From the NCBI GenBank assembly GCA_002862135.1, contig PKCI01000147.1, positions 1-64,000 of the forward strand: DNA of 64,000 nucleotides, given 5' to 3'. Under the pieces are notes generated by a model that did no database searches, was not told the origin of the DNA, and saw only the letters and a list, made by a program, of their open reading frames with translations. Positions 34,011 to 43,009 of the stretch are shown piece by piece. Positions within the stretch are counted from its first letter, which is position 1, and each line of letters begins with the position of its first letter. Source of the DNA: Verrucomicrobiota bacterium (GTDB lineage Bacteria; Verrucomicrobiota; Verrucomicrobiia; Verrucomicrobiales; DEV007). Both the position numbers and the translations under genes were made by a program.

Positions 34011-36836
34011 ATGATCCCCCGAATCCCCACCTGCCTGTTTGCCGTCATTACAGCACTGGTTGCACTGCCCGTCCTGGCCCAGAACGACCCGATTCCACTC
34101 CCCCAAGAAGATAGCGACATCCAACCCGACTCCGCTGTAACCTGGGGCGTTCTCGATAATGGACTTCGCTACGCCATTCTTCCGAATGCCGAGCCACCGA
34201 ACCGGGTCAGCATGCGACTCTACGTCGATGCCGGCTCGCTCATGGAAAACGACGATCAGCAGGGACTGGCTCACTTTCTCGAGCACATGGCCTTCAATGG
34301 AACTACCAACTTCCCAGCTGGAGAGATGGTCGAGTATTTCCAGCGCCTCGGAATGGGGTTCGGGAACCACACCAACGCGCACACTTCATTTAACGAAACT
34401 GTCTACAAGCTGGAGCTTCCTAACACCGAGGCAGAGATGATCGATGAAGGTATGGGCCTACTTCGCGATTATGCGGACGGCATGCTGCTCCTTCCGGATG
34501 AAATTGAAGATGAGCGAGGCATCATCCTCAGTGAGAAACGAACTCGTGACTCCGTCAGCTGGCGCACCTTCGTTGAGCAGATCAAGTTTGCGCTTCCGGA
34601 ACATCGAGTCAGCATCCGCCTTCCTATCGGCACGGAAGAAGTTATTATGTACGCTCCCCGCGAGCGCTTCGTCGAGTTCTACGAGAATTGGTACACGGCC
34701 AACCGCATGGCGATCATTGTGGTCGGAGACATCGACGCCGCGGAAACCGAAAAAGTCATTCGTGAGCATTTCGAGTCAATGGAAGCACGCGAAAAACGTG
34801 CAGATCCAAAAATGGGGAACATTGCCAAGCGCGAATTCGACGTTCACTATCATTACGAAAACGAAGCCGGTGAGACCTCCGTATCGATCGAAGCACTCAA
34901 AACGCGAATCTCACCGCCGGACAACAGACAACGTCGGCTCAAAGACCTCCAGCGCATGGTGGCTGCCCGCATGATCAATCGCCGGCTCGAACGTCTCGCC
35001 AAGGAAGAAGATTCCCCTATCAGTTCCGCGACAATGCATGCGGGAGACTTTTACGACCTTGGCTTTGCTCTCTATTCCTCCATCGACGCCGATTGCAAAC
35101 CAGAGGACTGGAAAGAAGCGCTTACCTTGATCGAGCAGGAACTGCGTCGTGCCCTCGAGCACGGATTCACTGATACCGAGCTCGCCGAGACCAAAGCCGT
35201 GATTGGTCGTCTCTACGAGAAAGCCGCCAAGCAGATGGGAACCCGAAAGTCGCGGGACCTCGCCAACGAGATTGGACGCCGAATCGGATCACGCCAAATC
35301 TTCACCAGCCCGGCTGATGATCTCCCCCGAGTCAAGGAGGCCCTCGATTCAACCACTACGGTATCTACCCGTGACTCTCTGCGCGAGCTTTGGGGGAATG
35401 CCGAAGACACCCTGCTCATGCTCTCAGGCAATGCCGAAATCGAAGATGCTGTCGCCGCAATTCGAGGGGTCTATGAAGATAGCGGTCAAGTTGCCGTGGC
35501 GGCACCCGAAGAGAAGGAAATCTCAGCGTTCGCCTACAGCGAGCTTCCAGATGCCGGCGAAATCGCCGAACGCACCGATATCGAGGACATTGCCGTCACC
35601 CAGATCAAATTCGCCAATAACGTGCGCGCCAATTTCAAGGTTACTGATTTTGAAGACGAAACAGTTTACGTGAAAGCCCGCATCGGTTCCGGACGCATCA
35701 CTGAACCCAGCCCCGGCCTCAGCTTCTTTGCCTCCAGCGTTTTCAACAAGGGTGGCCTCGAGGCTCACAGCCACGACGAACTGAAACAGATTTTTGCGGG
35801 AGAGTCGGTGAGTTCCGCTTTCGGAATCGAAGACGATGCCTTCACCCTTTCCGGCCAGACCACCCCGAAGGACCTTGGAGCTCAACTCACCCTCATGCGC
35901 GCCTACCTGACTGACGCAGGCTTTCGCGAGGAAGCTGCGCTGGAATTCCGGAAAGCGCTCGACTACATCTACCAGCAGCTCAATCACACTCCGGGCGGAT
36001 TTGCCCAGAACGAAGTGGCAAAGTACCTTCATTCGGGGGACAATCGGTTTGGTTTTCCCGCCAGGGAGACCCTCGAAGCGCTGACGACTTCGCAGGCGAG
36101 AGCGTGGCTGACCCCCGAACTCGAATCCGCCTACCTCGAAATCTCCGTTGTTGGCAGCTTCGATCTCGACGAAGCCATCAATCTGGTGGCTTCCACCTTC
36201 GGCAATCTGCCCGAGCGGAACGCAAAAAAAGCAGACTATTCAGAAGAGCGTCTGGTTTCCTTCCCCGAAGCTGGTTCGAAAGTGTTTACGTTCGAGTCGG
36301 AAATCCCGAAAGCGATGGCCGTTATCCACTGGCCAACCACCGACATCTACGAAATCGAGAAAACCCGTCGTCTCAGCATGCTTTCAGCCATCATGGATGA
36401 CCGGCTCCGAGTTAAAGTGCGCGAGGAACTTGGCGATGCTTACAGCCCTTTTGCTCACAACCTTCCGAGTGATACTTGGACGGACTACGGATACCTCTTC
36501 GCCTCCGTAACAGTGGCTCCCGATCAGGCCGAAGCCGTGACTCAGGTAGTGGCTCAGATTGCAGACGATCTCGCAACAGGTGAGGATATTACCGATGACG
36601 AATTGGACCGGGCCAAGAAACCGCAGGTCACCTCCATCGAAGAAATGCGCCGAACCAATCGCTACTGGATGGGTAGTGTCCTTGAATCCAGCCAGGAATA
36701 CCCTGAGCGACTCGACTGGTCCCGATCATTCGTCGACGACTACAAGAACATCACGGTCGAGGAAATGAATGCCCTGGCCAAGGAGTTTCTCAGCTCTGAG
36801 TCGATGGTAGCGGTTGTGATCAAGCCGGAAGCTTAA
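34011..36836 (+). CDS. M16-family zinc metallopeptidase (two-repeat, exported)
   Basis: A 941-residue pitrilysin-like peptidase. Signal peptide: residues 1-23 (CLFAVITALVALPVLA). The zinc site HFLEH is at residues 88-92, with the third ligand Glu expected near DEIEDERGIILSE (residue about 168). Two M16 repeats follow: the active half (1 to about 480) and a second half (about 510-941) with RLRVKVREELGDAYSPFA, typical of the non-catalytic half that closes the chamber. The product should degrade peptides in the periplasm or outside. Start at ATG 34011 gives the signal peptide; the longer frame to 33921 overlaps hisA. It lies alone on this strand between hisA and the GDP-fucose block. Confidence 0.92.
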   Translation: MIPRIPTCLFAVITALVALPVLAQNDPIPLPQEDSDIQPDSAVTWGVLDNGLRYAILPNAEPPNRVSMRLYVDAGSLMENDDQQGLAHFLEHMAFNGTTNFPAGEMVEYFQRLGMGFGNHTNAHTSFNETVYKLELPNTEAEMIDEGMGLLRDYADGMLLLPDEIEDERGIILSEKRTRDSVSWRTFVEQIKFALPEHRVSIRLPIGTEEVIMYAPRERFVEFYENWYTANRMAIIVVGDIDAAETEKVIREHFESMEAREKRADPKMGNIAKREFDVHYHYENEAGETSVSIEALKTRISPPDNRQRRLKDLQRMVAARMINRRLERLAKEEDSPISSATMHAGDFYDLGFALYSSIDADCKPEDWKEALTLIEQELRRALEHGFTDTELAETKAVIGRLYEKAAKQMGTRKSRDLANEIGRRIGSRQIFTSPADDLPRVKEALDSTTTVSTRDSLRELWGNAEDTLLMLSGNAEIEDAVAAIRGVYEDSGQVAVAAPEEKEISAFAYSELPDAGEIAERTDIEDIAVTQIKFANNVRANFKVTDFEDETVYVKARIGSGRITEPSPGLSFFASSVFNKGGLEAHSHDELKQIFAGESVSSAFGIEDDAFTLSGQTTPKDLGAQLTLMRAYLTDAGFREEAALEFRKALDYIYQQLNHTPGGFAQNEVAKYLHSGDNRFGFPARETLEALTTSQARAWLTPELESAYLEISVVGSFDLDEAINLVASTFGNLPERNAKKADYSEERLVSFPEAGSKVFTFESEIPKAMAVIHWPTTDIYEIEKTRRLSMLSAIMDDRLRVKVREELGDAYSPFAHNLPSDTWTDYGYLFASVTVAPDQAEAVTQVVAQIADDLATGEDITDDELDRAKKPQVTSIEEMRRTNRYWMGSVLESSQEYPERLDWSRSFVDDYKNITVEEMNALAKEFLSSESMVAVVIKPEA

Positions 36837-36872
36837 CTGGTTCTGGCTCACCATTCTCAAGGCTTTTTCTTT

Positions 36873-36891
36873 CAAGTCGAATCGCGACTTG
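36873..36891. terminator. Hairpin between convergent M16 and gmd genes
   Basis: CAAGTCG (36873-36879) pairs with CGACTTG (36885-36891) across five bases. It lies between two converging genes but has no T run, so intrinsic termination is only a possibility. Confidence 0.35.
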
Positions 36892-36931
36892 TGAGAAAAC
36901 AGTTGCTGAATTCATATAGCAGATAAGATCG

Positions 36932-37978
36932 CTATTCTTCCCGCTTCGCTAGTTCCCAGTCAGCAGCAGCCATAATCTGGACCAATTCCTTGAACGTCAC
37001 TTCTGGCTTCCACCCGAGAATACGCTCAGCTTTTGCCGGGTCACCTAGCAACTGCTCGACTTCTGCAGGTCGAAAGTAATCAGGAGAGACCTCGATCAAT
37101 GTCTTTCCAGATGCGATGCAGATTCCTTTTTCCTCGACACCTTCACCCTCAAACTTAAGCGCGATCCCTACGGCATCGAAGGCATGCTCACAAAACTCAC
37201 GCACTGTATGCATTTCACCGGTCGCACAGACGTAATCTCCAGGCTCTTCCTGCTGGAGAATCCGCCACATCATTTCGGTATATTCGGGGGCATAGCCCCA
37301 GTCCCGCTGGGCACCGAGGTTCCCCAGCAAAAGTCTCTCCTGAAGTCCCTCCCTGATCCGCCCCGCTGCGCGCGTGATTTTACGGGTCACAAAAGTTTCC
37401 CCCCGGCGGGGTGACTCATGATTAAAGAGAATTCCATTGGAAGCGTGGAGTCCGTATGACTCGCGATAGTTCACTACGATCCAATACCCATAAAGCTTTG
37501 CGACCCCATAGGGAGACCGGGGATAAAACGGTGTTGTCTCAGACTGGGGCACCTCCTGCACTGCTCCATACAACTCACTGGTGGAAGCCTGGTAAAAATG
37601 CACCCGCTGATCCAACCCAACCTCCTTGATCGCGTCCAGAAATCTCAGAGTCCCAATCGCGTCTACTTCCGCAGTGTATTCCGGAACTTCAAATGAGACC
37701 TTAACGTGACTCTGAGCCCCGAGGTTGTAAACCTCATCCGGATCAATCTTTTCAAGTAAACGGTTCAGATTGGAGGAATCCGTCAGGTCTCCGTAATGCA
37801 AATGAAACCGCCCCTCTTCTTTAAGAACTTTATCATTGTAGAGATGGTCGATGCGCGAGGTATTGAATGAGCTACTTCTTCGGATCATTCCGTGCACGCA
37901 GTAGCCCTTTTCGAGCAACTGCTCTGCCAAGTACGAACCGTCCTGCCCTGTGATACCTGTGACTAGTGCTTTCTTCAT
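36932..37978 (-). CDS. gmd: GDP-mannose 4,6-dehydratase
   Basis: Converts GDP-mannose to GDP-4-keto-6-deoxymannose, the first step to GDP-fucose and GDP-rhamnose. The 348-residue SDR starts at ATG 37978 with [18 protein letters not shown]. Characteristic stretches are [39 protein letters not shown] (catalytic Thr/Ser) and [14 protein letters not shown] (catalytic Tyr/Lys). [20 protein letters not shown] is diagnostic of Gmd. An extended frame to 38059 overlaps fcl and is rejected. It lies eight bases downstream of fcl, so the two are clearly co-transcribed. GDP-fucose is used in O-antigen, capsule or EPS. Confidence 0.96.
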   Translation of the reverse strand: MKKALVTGITGQDGSYLAEQLLEKGYCVHGMIRRSSSFNTSRIDHLYNDKVLKEEGRFHLHYGDLTDSSNLNRLLEKIDPDEVYNLGAQSHVKVSFEVPEYTAEVDAIGTLRFLDAIKEVGLDQRVHFYQASTSELYGAVQEVPQSETTPFYPRSPYGVAKLYGYWIVVNYRESYGLHASNGILFNHESPRRGETFVTRKITRAAGRIREGLQERLLLGNLGAQRDWGYAPEYTEMMWRILQQEEPGDYVCATGEMHTVREFCEHAFDAVGIALKFEGEGVEEKGICIASGKTLIEVSPDYFRPAEVEQLLGDPAKAERILGWKPEVTFKELVQIMAAADWELAKREE

Positions 37979-37986
37979 ATCTTCAA

Positions 37987-38919
37987 CTATATCCCGTTTT
38001 CCAAAAAATCTTGGTAAGCGAGTTTCAACCCTTCTTCGAGAGAAGTCGCAGCGTCCCATCCAAGCGATTGAATCAGGCTCGAATCCATCAACTTTCGCGG
38101 AGTGCCATCAGGCTTGGATGGATCAGTCAAAATCTTGCCATCGAAACCGACTGTCTCTGCGATCAGCTTCGCCAGTTTCCAAATAGAAACATCTGATCCA
38201 ACTCCGATATTAACCAGCGAGGGAGGATCATCCAACCCCATCAAGTGAAGACATCCATCGGCAAGATCATCCGCAAAAAGAAATTCACGAAGAGGCGAGC
38301 CAGTTCCCCAGATAGTCACACTGCTAGCTTCGGCTTCTACCGACTCGTGAAATCTTCGAATAAGGCCCGGGATGACGTGAGAATTCTTGGGATGATAGTT
38401 GTCGCCAATTCCATAGAGATTACATGGCATCGCCGAATGGAAGAGACAGCCGTGTTGTTGGCGATAAAATTCACAAAGCTTAAGCCCGGCGATTTTGGCA
38501 ATCGCGTATGCTTCATTTGTAGGCTCAAGAGGTGAAGTCAGGAGATACTCCTCCTTAATGGGCTGCTCCGCCATCTTGGGATAAATACATGAACTACCCA
38601 AAAAAAGAACCCGCTCTACTTTATTCTGGTATGCCGCATGAATCAGGTTTGAAGCGATCATCAAGTTGTCGTAGAGGAATTCAGCAGGATAAGTGCTGTT
38701 CGCAATAATGCCGCCCACTTTCGCCGCTGCGACCACCATGCAGTCAGGCCTTTGCTCTGCAACAAATTCAGATGCCGCGGATTGATCCCTGAGATCAAGT
38801 TTGCCACTTCCCGCAGTTACAATATTCTCGCATCCCCTTCGCCTCAGAGCCCTGACAAGGGCACCTCCCACCATTCCGCGATGCCCGGCTATATAATACT
38901 TTTTGTCTGAGGCTAACAT
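37987..38919 (-). CDS. fcl: GDP-L-fucose synthase
   Basis: Epimerase/reductase that turns GDP-4-keto-6-deoxymannose into GDP-L-fucose. The 310-residue SDR has the cofactor loop [23 protein letters not shown], the catalytic Ser in [18 protein letters not shown], and Tyr/Lys in [26 protein letters not shown] and [13 protein letters not shown] are family hallmarks. It is the upstream partner of gmd and stands 63 bases after the frameshifted GbsR-like gene, on the same strand. The order regulator-fcl-gmd suggests an EPS or surface-polysaccharide unit. Confidence 0.95.
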   Translation of the reverse strand: MLASDKKYYIAGHRGMVGGALVRALRRRGCENIVTAGSGKLDLRDQSAASEFVAEQRPDCMVVAAAKVGGIIANSTYPAEFLYDNLMIASNLIHAAYQNKVERVLFLGSSCIYPKMAEQPIKEEYLLTSPLEPTNEAYAIAKIAGLKLCEFYRQQHGCLFHSAMPCNLYGIGDNYHPKNSHVIPGLIRRFHESVEAEASSVTIWGTGSPLREFLFADDLADGCLHLMGLDDPPSLVNIGVGSDVSIWKLAKLIAETVGFDGKILTDPSKPDGTPRKLMDSSLIQSLGWDAATSLEEGLKLAYQDFLENGI

Positions 38920-38982
38920 TTGACTTCTAAATTCTCTTTAACGCTTTAACCATCTCGTAATCATGGGGATGATGCTTCCGCC

Positions 38983-39443
38983 TCACTTGTAATATTTTAG
39001 CATCGCAGCTACTCGGATTCTTACTTCGGTGGCGTCTTCGGTATCGGTCAACGATTCGTCGATCAAGCCCATCATCTCAGACAGGTGCCCCTTTCCATTC
39101 CGCAACCGAGGTTCGAGGCGATTCTCAAAAAGTGATTAGTGATACGGGAAACCTGGAGGTCCGCCCGATAATGTTCCCGTCGGTCCCCTTCGAGGGAATG
39201 CGAAGTTACTGCGCCAAGATCTTTCAAAAGAGAAAGCCCCTGGCTGAGACTACCCTTACTGATCCCTAATCGCGCCTGGATAGAATCCATGGGGAGCGCC
39301 TCAGGAAAGACAAAGAGCAGCCCATAAATCTGGCCGATCGACTTCGGCAGGCCAAACATCTGAACAAAAGGAACAAAATAGTCGATCGGCTCCTCCTCGA
39401 GGCGAGTCAGCTCAATCGCACTTTCGTTCGTTGTTGTCCCCAT
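38983..39443 (-). pseudogene. GbsR/MarR-like transcriptional regulator with frameshift
   Basis: From ATG 39443 the frame reads a GbsR-type winged helix (FGLPKSIGQIYGLLFVFPEALPMDSIQARLGISKGSLSQGLSLLKDLGAV) and then breaks down into unrelated residues up to a stop at 39072. The break is at a run of five T on the minus strand (39131-39127). Reading one frame over after this run gives an intact C-terminus: ENRLEPRLRNGKGHLSEMM, then GLIDESLTDTEDATEVRIR, then VAAMLKYYK, ending in TGA at 38985-38983. A single T inserted in the run restores a 153-residue protein. The total of 461 bases is one short of a multiple of three, as expected. It is thus a regulator inactivated by, or sequenced with, a one-base deletion. 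Such regulators sit before polysaccharide operons in this group, as here before fcl-gmd. Confidence 0.85.
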
Positions 39444-39635
39444 AACTATTGGACGCCCATTTCCGCCACTTATATTCCCCGGCCAATTGTCGGTCCGGAG
39501 CCCCCCCAACCAGTTCGAAGATGAAAAGTAACCGTGCACAAATGGAGGCCCGTAAACAGTAAAAGGGCTTTTAAAGTTTGTTCAATCAAAAGTGCACAAT
39601 ACCTCTGCGCCCCGGAAATCAGTGGTTCCAAAGGA

Positions 39636-40727
39636 CTAGAGCCTAGAAATCGCGGCCCCGAGACGCTCCTGATCTTCCCAACTCACATAGGGGCTCATCG
39701 GCAGGCTCAAGCCGAGAGAAGCGATTTTCTCGGTCATCGGAAAATCCCCTTCCCGATGGCCGAGATTAGAGAAGACGGGCTGAAGATGCAATGGGACGGA
39801 ATAGTACTTCACGGAAGGTATCTCAGCTTGCGACAAAACTGCCTGAATTTGATCCCGGTTTTCGCTCAAGATAGTGTATTGAGCATAGACCGAGGTGTTG
39901 CCCTCAGCTACCTTCGGCAGCTCAACCCCGGCGTTAGCGAGGACTTCAGAGTAGCGCTCGGCGACTCGTTGGCGCATGACGATCTCTTCGTCAAAAATCG
40001 CCATTTTCGCTATCACGACGGCAGCTTGGATCGAATCAAGTCGACCGTTAATTCCAAGCACAGGATGATGATCCCTTTTTTCCTGGCCGTGCAGTCGGAT
40101 CCACCGCATCCGCTCTGCCAGTTCATCATCGTCAGTAAAGATGGCGCCACCGTCACCATAGCCGCCCAAAGGCTTCGACGGAAAAAACGAAGTGCTGCCG
40201 ATCGTAGCAAGCCCTCCGGAACGTTTCCCGTGATGAGTCGCACCAAAACTCTGTGCTGCATCTTCAATAACGGGGATATCGCCCATCTCTTTTGCGATGC
40301 GGTTTATCGCTGCCATATCGCTGGTTTGCCCATAGATACCGACTGGCATGATCGCCTTTGTTTTTTCCGTTATAGAAGCTCTAACAAGCTCGGGATCCAT
40401 GTTCCAGATGACCGGGTCGATATCCACAAATACCGGAGTCGCTCCAACCAACCCGATCACTTCAGCGGTTGAGATCCAGGTGTAGGGCACCGTTATCACC
40501 TCATCCCCAGGCCCTATCTCTAATGCCATCAGGGCCATAAGAAGAGAGTCAGTACCTGATGAGACTCCAATGACATGGCGAGAACCCACATAATCAGCCA
40601 GAAGACTCTCCAGCTCAACTAGTTCCGGCCCCATGATGTAGAGACCATGATCGAGGACAGCGGCAATCCGACGATCAATATCGTTACGAATCCGGGCCTG
40701 CTGGGCTTTCAAATCGATGAAGTCCAT
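39636..40727 (-). CDS. DegT/DnrJ/EryC1/StrS aminotransferase, WbpE-like
   Basis: A PLP-dependent sugar aminotransferase of 363 residues that makes amino sugars for surface polysaccharides. Key sites: SSGTDSLLMAL (phosphate), PYTWISTAEV, IEDAAQSFGATHHGKRSGG and the PLP Lys in FFPSKPLGGYGDGGA. LHGQEKRDHHPVLGINGRLD follows. The N-terminus MDFIDLKAQQARIRNDID and the end region closely match WbpE/WlbC of O-antigen pathways, which aminate UDP-2-acetamido-3-keto-glucuronate, but the exact substrate is an inference. Start at ATG 40727; MTEVDRL at 40748 is an alternative. It faces the same way as the GbsR-like gene, with a 192-base spacer between them (39444-39635). Confidence 0.87.
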   Translation of the reverse strand: MDFIDLKAQQARIRNDIDRRIAAVLDHGLYIMGPELVELESLLADYVGSRHVIGVSSGTDSLLMALMALEIGPGDEVITVPYTWISTAEVIGLVGATPVFVDIDPVIWNMDPELVRASITEKTKAIMPVGIYGQTSDMAAINRIAKEMGDIPVIEDAAQSFGATHHGKRSGGLATIGSTSFFPSKPLGGYGDGGAIFTDDDELAERMRWIRLHGQEKRDHHPVLGINGRLDSIQAAVVIAKMAIFDEEIVMRQRVAERYSEVLANAGVELPKVAEGNTSVYAQYTILSENRDQIQAVLSQAEIPSVKYYSVPLHLQPVFSNLGHREGDFPMTEKIASLGLSLPMSPYVSWEDQERLGAAISRL

Positions 40728-40969
40728 AAGTCTATCGACTTCCGTCATTCGGAAGCGCGGCGAAGGTAGGCGCATCCACTCAATGGCGCCAGCGAAATCG
40801 ACTTGAGACACCTGCGGCAGACGAAGAGCGCCCGGCCTGCCCGAATACACGACCGCGCCCGTTTCGGCCCCCGACCAGTGGTTAGGTGAACAATCAACAC
40901 CCAGCAATCCGGGATTTCAGCCCGTGCAATAACTGCAAACGCCTGCCCCGGCGGAAAAAACTCAAACCA

Positions 40970-41566
40970 CTAGTTCGACTGCCAATTCGTGATATGGCGG
41001 GCCTGATCTTCCTCCGCAGTCGGGTCGGCATCCACAATCGACCACAGATCATAGGTCGGATTAAAAGTCTCCCTCTCTTCCGGGTCAATATTCGGCGGTT
41101 GCGCAAGGTAACGAAACTCGTTTCCGTAAGCATCCAGAACGACGAATTTTCCGTCCCCGGAAACACCCACACGAGGGTCCTTGGACTCCTGATTCTCTTT
41201 GAAGGAAAGCTTGGGAACATAGACTTTCTCATCTGTGTCAAAGTCGACTTCACCGTCTTCGTTCCAGTCGCCGGACAGGTGCTTGTAAAGCACTGATGCG
41301 CCTTCAATTCCAACGGTATCACGGTCTCCACCATTCGGCGGATTCTGCGGATAAATACCGTGATCCAACTGATATTTGGAAAGCCCATCCGCAAACTCCG
41401 CCATCATTCGCTCTACCCGCCCGCGATTAATCTTCGACTGGATGCCGGGCAAAGCCGCTATCAACAAGCCAGCCAGGATAACCATGATGGCAATCACGGT
41501 CATCAACTCAATCATGCTGAAGCCAGCCGCATGATGCTTCTTAGCAGAGATTTTCATAGTCATCAT
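40970..41566 (-). CDS. Type II secretion / type IV pilus pseudopilin, GspG-like
   Basis: A 198-residue prepilin-like protein: a short basic leader (MKISAKKHHAAG), cleavage before FSMIELMTVIAIMVILAGLLIAAL with Glu at position +5 of the mature protein, then a helix and a C-terminal globular part. NRGRVERMMAEFADGLSKYQLDHGIYP is the GspG-type alpha-helix continuation. A major pseudopilin of a type II secretion or type IV pilus system is likely. The calcium-site pattern at the C-terminus (DEDGEVDFDTDE) is visible. It is the first visible gene downstream of the PilC and ATPase genes on the same strand. Alternative starts: 41563 or 41557. Confidence 0.85.
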   Translation of the reverse strand: MMTMKISAKKHHAAGFSMIELMTVIAIMVILAGLLIAALPGIQSKINRGRVERMMAEFADGLSKYQLDHGIYPQNPPNGGDRDTVGIEGASVLYKHLSGDWNEDGEVDFDTDEKVYVPKLSFKENQESKDPRVGVSGDGKFVVLDAYGNEFRYLAQPPNIDPEERETFNPTYDLWSIVDADPTAEEDQARHITNWQSN

Positions 41567-41642
41567 CGTAATAGGCGATGTTCTGCCATGTCAATACATT
41601 GTAAATATCGACACAACCTGTTGTTTGCTCTTTTTTCCACCA

Positions 41643-42911
41643 CTAGCCTGCGGCGTTGTTCATCTCGGTGATGATCGTAATCATCGGCATGAATAGGGCC
41701 ACGACAATCGTCCCGACGATGCCAGCTAGGAAAACGATCATAATCGGCTCAATCATGGAAGTCATCGCATCGACGGCGTTGTCGACCTCGTCATCATACA
41801 CGTCAGCGATTTTCAGAAGCATATCCGGCAACTGACCGGTTTCTTCACCCACGTCGACCATACTGATCACCATGGGAGGGAAAATCTTACTCGCTTCGAG
41901 CGGCGCGACGACGGACTCACCTTCGCGAACCGCCTCATGGACCTTATCGATCGCTTCGGCTACCACGACATTACCGGCCGTATCGCGGGTAATATTGAGC
42001 GCCTGAAGAATTGGCACACCACTGGTCACCAAAGTTCCCAGTGTACGGGTGAATCGGGAAATCGCCCCTTTAAGCGCCACCGGACCGAACACGGGAACAT
42101 AGAGTTTCCATCTATCGATGATGCGACGCCCTCCTTTGGTCATCGCGAATAGCTTCCAGCCTGCGTACAACACGCCGCCCCCAAGCACAACAATCAAGAG
42201 GTTGTCCTGGACAAATCGGCTAATCGCAATCACCACCTGAGTAATCTTGGGTAACGGCTTGTCGCCAAGCATTTCAGCAAAGATACGCTCGAAACGGGGA
42301 ACGATCACCGCCATGAGGAAGATCAAGATCGCAATCGCAATCACGATCACAATGATCGGATAAACCATCGCTGAAACGATGCGGTTCTTGAGCTTCTGTG
42401 CCTTTTCTTGATACTCAGCAAGACGAATCAATACGAGTTCAAGCACACCACCCAGCTCACCGGCTTTCACCATGTTGACATAGAGCTTATCGAAAATTCG
42501 GGGGTGTTGACCCAGACTCTCCGAGAAAGTCGAACCACCCGCAACGGCATCAGCAAGGTGGTTGATCGTTCCGGCCATCACCTTGTTTTTCTCCTGCTTA
42601 CCCAGCACTGAGAGTCCGCGGAGCAGCGGAAGGCCGGAGTCAACCAGGGTCGCCAACTGACGGGTGAAGATCATCAAAACCTTCCCCTTAATGCGACCAC
42701 CGACACCGGTTCCTGCCTTTGCCTTTGCGCCTTTCTTCGCCCGACGCTTTGCTGTGCCTGACACTCCGCCCTTACCGGTCGGAGCTACCTGAGTCGGATA
42801 AAGCCCGCCCTTACGAAGCTGAGCAATGGCATCCGCCTCATTGCTTGCCGAGATCGATCCTGTCGTTTCTTCCCCCTTTGCATCCAGGGCAATGTATTCA
42901 AAGTTCGCCAT
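41643..42911 (-). CDS. Type II secretion / type IV pilus inner-membrane protein (GspF/PilC)
   Basis: A polytopic platform protein of 422 residues that connects the ATPase to pilus assembly. It starts MANFEYIALDAKGEETTGS, the standard GspF opening, and has two T2SSF domains (FTRQLATLVDSGLPLLRGL at about 80-100; FTRTLGTLVTSGVPILQAL at about 285). Three hydrophobic segments are visible (about 185-205, 240-260 and 390-412). A basic, Ala/Lys-rich stretch (TAKRRAKKGAKAKAG) sits between the N-terminus and the first domain. It lies 98 bases after the second ATPase gene and 76 before the pilin, within one apparent operon. Confidence 0.93.
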   Translation of the reverse strand: MANFEYIALDAKGEETTGSISASNEADAIAQLRKGGLYPTQVAPTGKGGVSGTAKRRAKKGAKAKAGTGVGGRIKGKVLMIFTRQLATLVDSGLPLLRGLSVLGKQEKNKVMAGTINHLADAVAGGSTFSESLGQHPRIFDKLYVNMVKAGELGGVLELVLIRLAEYQEKAQKLKNRIVSAMVYPIIVIVIAIAILIFLMAVIVPRFERIFAEMLGDKPLPKITQVVIAISRFVQDNLLIVVLGGGVLYAGWKLFAMTKGGRRIIDRWKLYVPVFGPVALKGAISRFTRTLGTLVTSGVPILQALNITRDTAGNVVVAEAIDKVHEAVREGESVVAPLEASKIFPPMVISMVDVGEETGQLPDMLLKIADVYDDEVDNAVDAMTSMIEPIMIVFLAGIVGTIVVALFMPMITIITEMNNAAG

Positions 42912-43009
42912 ATTTTTTCTAATGCAGTTTACGTTCGTGAAGTTCTCCTAATTCACCGTAGCGATTCACCCACCAAAGTGTCGATGGAAAACCGCCACGG
43001 CCAACGTCA

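Noticed and set aside
39534..40472. 312-codon plus-strand open frame opposite the WbpE-like gene
   Set aside because: The minus-strand frame matches WbpE along its whole length; the plus-strand frame is a shadow rich in Arg, His and Cys.
40728..40969. Spacer between the WbpE-like gene and the pilin considered for a small gene
   Set aside because: Open frames there are short and lack start signals; nothing protein-like, no repeat and no clear terminator was seen.
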